64,000 nucleotides of DNA from NCBI RefSeq assembly GCF_030463535.1, contig NC_132895.1:140001-204000 (forward strand), in the 5' to 3' direction. The notes beneath the pieces were generated by a model. It was not told where the DNA came from and did not search any database. It saw nothing but the letters and a program-made list of their open reading frames with translations. The position numbers and the translations under genes are program-made. This stretch comes from Salminus brasiliensis. Taxonomy: Eukaryota > Chordata > Actinopteri > Characiformes > Bryconidae. How positions within the stretch are numbered: the stretch's first letter is position 1; the number at the start of each line of letters is the position of its first letter. Positions 59,237 to 64,000 of this stretch are shown here, one piece after another.

Positions 59237-60530
59237 TTTCTTGATGTTTGATACCTAACCCTTCAATTGCTGTATTCTATAAATCTATAAGGAATGATCA
59301 ATCACACCAATGACTGTAGAAAACATGGATGCCGACCTTCCGTTCTACAATGAAGAGGAGCCAGACTTGCCTATTTATTTGCTAGACCCACCCCCTCTTC
59401 CCAGACCAAGCGCATCTTTCAGTCCACCTTCATTGAGCTTCCAGAAGAGCAGATTTCCCCCTGGATTCCCAGTCTATTCGGAAAGTGGACGATCCAACAG
59501 TAAAAGTGCAGCTCATGTAAGTTCCTCTTCAGCTCAGCTCCTTCATGTACTAAACAGAGAGGACGCCATGCAGGTCCAGCAGACGAGCGGCATTACCTCC
59601 TGCAGTGTTACATTAACTTCCCCTGCAGTGTTACATTAACTTCTCCTGCAGTGTTAAAATACCTCCTGCAGTGTTACATTACCTTTTCCTGCAGTGTTAC
59701 ATTACCTTCTCCTGCAGTGTTACATTAACTTCCCCTCCAGTGTTACATTACATCCTGCAGTGTTACATTAACTTCCCCTATAGTGTTACATTACCTCCTG
59801 CAGTGTTACATTACCTCCTGCAGTTCAACATTACCTCCTGCAGTGTTACATTAACTTCTTCTATAGTGTTACATTACCTCCTGCAGTGTTACATTAACTT
59901 CCCCTCCAGTGTTACATTACATCCTGCAGTGTTACATTAACTTCTCATGCAGTGTTACATTACCTTCCCCTGCAGTGTTACATTAACTTCCCCTGTAGTG
60001 TTACATTAGCTCCTGCAGTGTTACATTAACTTCTGTAGTGTTACATTACCTCCTGCAGTGTTACATTAACTTCCCCTCCAGTGTTACATTACATCCTGCA
60101 GTGTTACATTAACTTCTCATGCAGTGTTACATTACCTTCCCCTGCAGTGTTACATTAACTTCCCCTGTAGTGTTACATTACCTCCTGCAGTGTTACATTA
60201 ACTTCTGCAGTGTTACATTACCTCCTGCAATGTTACATTAACTTCTCATGCAGTGTTACATTACCTTCCCCTGCAGTGTTACATTAACTTCTACTGTAGT
60301 ATTAAATTACCTCCTGCAGTGTTACATTAACTTCTCCTGCAGTGTTTCATTACCTCCTGCAGTGTTACATTACCTTCTCCTGCAGTGTTATATTACCTCC
60401 TCATGCAGTGTTACATTAATTTCTACTGCAGTGTTACATTACCTTCTCCTGCAGTGTTACATTAATTTCTCCTGCAGTGTTACATTAACTTCTCCTGCAG
60501 TGTTACATTAACTTCTCCTGCAGTGTTACA
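59237..60530. repeat. Tandem duplication, unit 1 (1294 bp)
   Basis: The segment from tttcttgatgtttgatacct (59237) recurs at 60531 with an offset of 1294 bp and very few differences. Each unit contains the exon-like ORF and then part of the 20-24-bp minisatellite. Confidence 0.93.
59325..59516 (+). CDS. Unidentified exon-like ORF, copy 1
   Basis: Not recognised. From the second ATG (aaaacATGG, a good Kozak context) it reads MDADLPFYNEEEPDLPIYLL, then a Pro/Ser-rich stretch (DPPPLPRPSASFSPP) and FPVYSESGRSNSKSAAH, where a good splice donor (CAT/GTAAGT) follows in frame. It could be a first coding exon of an acidic, proline-rich protein; alternatively it starts after the cagac-like acceptor ctgtag at about 59316-59321. 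The unspliced frame runs on into the minisatellite to 59639 and is not meaningful there. No partner exon is seen in the window. Confidence 0.4.
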
Positions 60531-61824
60531 TTTCTTGATGTTTGATACCTAACCCTTCAATTGCTGTATTCTATAAATCTATAAGGAATGATCAATCACA
60601 CCAATGACTGTAGAAAACATGGATGCCGACCTTCCGTTCTACAATGAAGAGGAGCCAGACTTGCCTATTTATTTGCTAGACCCACCCCCTCTTCCCAGAC
60701 CAAGCGCATCTTTCAGTCCACCTTCATTGAGCTTCCAGAAGAGCAGATTTCCCCCTGGATTCCCAGTCTATTCGGAAAGTGGACGATCCAACAGTAAAAG
60801 TTCAGCTCATGTAAGTTCCTCTTCAGCTCAGCTCCTTCATGTACTAAACAGAGAGGACGCCATGCAGGTCCAGCAGACGAGCGGCATTACCTCCTGCAGT
60901 GTTACATTAACTTCCCCTGCAGTGTTACATTAACTTCTCCTGCAGTGTTAAAATACCTCCTGCAGTGTTACATTACCTTTTCCTGCAGTGTTACATTACC
61001 TTCTCCTGCAGTGTTACATTAAGTTCCCCTCCAGTGTTACATTACATCCTGCAGTGTTACATTAACTTCCCCTATAGTGTTACATTACCTCCTGCAGTGT
61101 TACATTACCTCCTGCAGTTTAACATTACCTCCTGCAGTGTTACATTAACTTCTTCTATAGTGTTACATTACCTCCTGCAGTGTTACATTAACTTCCCCTC
61201 CAGTGTTACATTACATCCTGCAGTGTTACATTAACTTCCCCTCCAGTGTTACATTACCTTCCCCTGCAGTGTTACATTAACTTCCCCTGCAGTCTTACAT
61301 TAACTTCCCCTGTAGTGTTACATTAGCTCCTGCAGTGTTACATTAACTTCTGTAGTGTTACATTACCTCCTGCAGTGTTACATTAACTTCCCCTCCAGTG
61401 TTACATTACATCCTGCAGTGTTACATTAACTTCTCATGCAGTGTTACATTACCTTCCCCTGCAGTGTTACATTAACTTCCCCTGTAGTGTTACATTACCT
61501 CCTGCAGTGTTACATTAACTTCTGCAGTGTTACATTACCTCCTGCAATGTTACATTAACTTCTCATGCAGTGTTACATTACCTTCCCCTGCAGTGTTACC
61601 TTAACTTCTACTGTAGTATTAAATTACCTCCTGCAGTGTTACATTAACTTCTCCTGCAGTGTTTCATTACCTCCTGCAGTGTTACATTACCTTCTCCTGC
61701 AGTGTTATATTACCTCCTCATGCAGTGTTACATTAATTTCTACTGCAGTGTTACATTACCTTCTCCTGCAGTGTTACATTAATTTCTCCTGCAGTGTTAC
61801 ATTAACTTCTCCTGCAGTGTTACA
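60531..61824. repeat. Tandem duplication, unit 2 (1294 bp)
   Basis: Second unit of the duplication that begins at 59237; it starts abruptly inside the minisatellite after gtgttaca. Confidence 0.93.
60619..60810 (+). CDS. Unidentified exon-like ORF, copy 2
   Basis: Duplicate of the ORF at 59325-59516 with one visible coding difference (SKSSAH for SKSAAH) and the same donor. Frame, start context and donor are all kept. If the first copy is a real exon, this is a duplicated exon created by the 1294-bp tandem duplication. Confidence 0.4.
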
Positions 61825-63923
61825 TTAACTTGTCCTGCAGTGTTACATTACCTTCTCCTGCAGTGTTACATTAACTTCCTCTGCAGTGTTACATTAACTT
61901 CCCCTGCAGTGTTACATTAACTTCTCCTGCAGTGTTAAAATACCTCCTGCAGTGTTACATTACCTTTTCCTGCAGTGTTACATTACCTTCTCCTGCAGTG
62001 TTACATTAAGTTCCCCTCCAGTGTTACATTACATCCTGCAGTGTTACATTAACTTCCCCTATAGTGTTACATTACCTCCTGCAGTGTTACATTACCTCCT
62101 GCAGTTTAACATTACCTCCTGCAGTGTTACATTAACTTCTTCTATAGTGTTACATTACCTCCTGCAGTGTTACATTAACTTCCCCTCCAGTGTTACATTA
62201 CATCCTGCAGTGTTACATTAACTTCCCCTCCAGTGTTACATTACCTTCCCCTGCAGTGTTACATTAACTTCCCCTGCAGTCTTACATTAACTTCCCCTGT
62301 AGTGTTACATTAGCTCCTGCAGTGTTACATTAACTTCTGTAGTGTTACATTACCTCCTGCAGTGTTACATTAACTTCCCCTCCAGTGTTACATTACATCC
62401 TGCAGTGTTACATTAACTTCTCATGCAGTGTTACATTACCTTCCCCTGCAGTGTTACATTAACTTCCCCTGTAGTGTTACATTACCTCCTGCAGTGTTAC
62501 ATTAACTTCTGCAGTGTTACATTACCTCCTGCAATGTTACATTAACTTCTCATGCAGTGTTACATTACCTTCCCCTGCAGTGTTACCTTAACTTCTACTG
62601 TAGTATTAAATTACCTCCTGCAGTGTTACATTAACTTCTCCTGCAGTGTTTCATTACCTCCTGCAGTGTTACATTACCTTCTCCTGCAGTGTTATATTAC
62701 CTCCTCATGCAGTGTTACATTAATTTCTACTGCAGTGTTACATTACCTTCTCCTGCAGTGTTACATTAATTTCTCCTGCAGTGTTACATTAACTTCTCCT
62801 GCAGTGTTACATTAACTTGTCCTGCAGTGTTACATTACCTTCTCCTGCAGTGTTACATTAACTTCCTCTGCAGTGTTACATTAACTTCCCCTGCAGTGTT
62901 ACATTACCTCCTACAGTGTTACAGTAACTTCCCCTGCAGTGTTACATTACCTTCTCCTGCAGTGTTACATTACCTCCTACAGTGTTACATTAACTTCCCC
63001 TGCAGTGTTACTTTACCTCCTGCAGTGTTACATTAACTTCTTCTATAGTGTTACATTACCTCCTGCAGTGTTACATTAACTTCCCCTCCAGTGTTACATT
63101 ACATCCTGCAGTGTTACATTAACTTCTCATGCAGTGTTACATTACCTTCCCCTGCAGTGTTACATTAACTTCCCCTGTAGTGTTACATTAGCTCCTGCAG
63201 TGTTACATTAACTTCTGTAGTGTTACATTACCTCCTGCAGTGTTACATTAACTTCCCCTCCAGTGTTACATTACATCCTGCAGTGTTACATTAACTTCTC
63301 ATGCAGTGTTACATTACCTTCCCCTGCAGTGTTACATTAACTTCCCCTGTAGTGTTACATTACCTCCTGCAGTGTTACATTAACTTCTCATGCAGTGTTA
63401 CATTACCTTCTCCTGCAGTGTTACATTAACTTCTCCTGCAGTGTTACATTACCTTCTCCTGCAGTGTTACATTACCTTCTCCTGCAGTGTTATATTACCT
63501 CCTCATGCAGTGTTACATTAATTTCTACTGCAGTGTTACATTAATTTCTCCTGCAGTGTTACATTAACTTCCCCTGCAGTGTTACATTAACTTCTCCTGC
63601 AGTGTTACATTAACTTCTCCTGCAGTGTTACATTACCTTCTCCTGCAGTGTTACATTAACTTCCTCTGCAGTGTTACATTAACTTCCCCTGCAGTGTTAC
63701 ATTACCTTCTCCTGCAGTGTTACATTACCTCCTACAGTGTTACATTAACTTCCCCTGCAGTGTTACTTTACCTCCTACAGTGTTACAGTAACTGCCCCTG
63801 CAGTGTTACATTACCTTCTCCTGCAGTGTTACATTACCTCCTACAGTGTTACATTAACTTCTTCTGCAGTGTTACATAAACTTCCCCTGTAGTGTTACAT
63901 TACCTTCTGCAGTGTTACATTAA

Positions 63924-64000
63924 GTCAAGTCAAGTCAAATTTATTTGTATTGCGCTTTTTACAACTGTTGTCACAAAGCAGCTTTACATAATTAGTACTT
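63924..64000 (-). mobile_element. L2-like LINE 3' end, runs off the window
   Basis: The plus strand reads aagtcaagtcaagtcaaatt, then tgttgtcacaaagcagcttt, the reverse complement of the tail at 54410-54475. The element extends beyond the right edge on the minus strand. Confidence 0.88.

Larger units (their letters stand above)
59590..63923. repeat. 20-24-bp minisatellite (ctgcagtgttacattaac core)
   Basis: Units of about 20-24 bp built on ctgcagtgttacatta followed by acttcccc, acttctcc or cctc. It is interrupted by the non-repetitive head of duplication unit 2 (60531-60890). A 987-bp block is duplicated almost exactly inside it: positions 60965 and 61565 recur at 61952 and 62552. Predicted peptides (LHYLLQCYINFPCSVT) are artefacts. 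Confidence 0.96.

Overview
The window is vertebrate nuclear DNA, almost certainly from a teleost fish. The evidence is spliced genes with GT-AG introns, a caudal-type homeobox gene, an immunoglobulin-superfamily receptor gene, a tRNA-derived SINE, several L2/CR1-group LINE fragments with (TTGAC)n tails, small foldback elements and very large minisatellites. The repeat repertoire resembles that of otophysan fishes (characins, catfishes), but this is an impression and not a demonstrated assignment. There is no prokaryotic gene organisation.

Layout. 1-1440: minisatellite, probably in cdx1 intron 1. 1628-2287 (+): last two coding exons of a cdx1-type caudal homeobox gene, with a poly(A) signal at 2581. 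2861-2982: long near-perfect hairpin. About 3100-6030: minus-strand L2-type LINE remnants, broken by a SINE (3403-3684) and a TGTCA-ended element (about 4286-5038). 8441-8955, 10425-12560 and 13080-16965: three minisatellites. About 17.0-20.8 kb: no gene that I can support. 20860-27575: 6.7 kb array with a 29-bp unit. 27663-30672 (-): five phase-1 exons of a CD2/SLAM-family-like receptor; a candidate last exon at 20513-20649 would place the 29-bp array inside an intron. 30934-31036: foldback element. 31160-33455 (+): L2-like LINE whose reverse-transcriptase ORF carries about 24 tandem copies of a 31-bp segment. 33470-34080 (-): Rex1/CR1-like LINE fragment. 38590-55480: one huge 21-bp minisatellite split by two LINE insertions, the second holding a nested L2-like LINE with a 6-bp target-site duplication. 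55678-57475: 15-bp minisatellite. 59237-61824: tandem duplication of 1294 bp that carries an unidentified exon-like ORF. About 59590-63920: 20-24-bp minisatellite with a further 987-bp duplication. The window ends in another minus-strand L2-like 3' end.

More than half of the window (roughly 34 kb) is tandem repeat. Nearly all long open frames come from these arrays, because their units lack stop codons in most frames; I do not treat them as genes. Only two genes are well supported (cdx1 and the CD2/SLAM-like receptor), and they have no evident functional link. The most distinctive features are the repeat biology: two LINE copies carrying an expansion of the same 31-bp piece of reverse-transcriptase code, a higher-order 819-bp repeat in the 21-bp array with 147-bp steps, and nested insertions whose order can be read.
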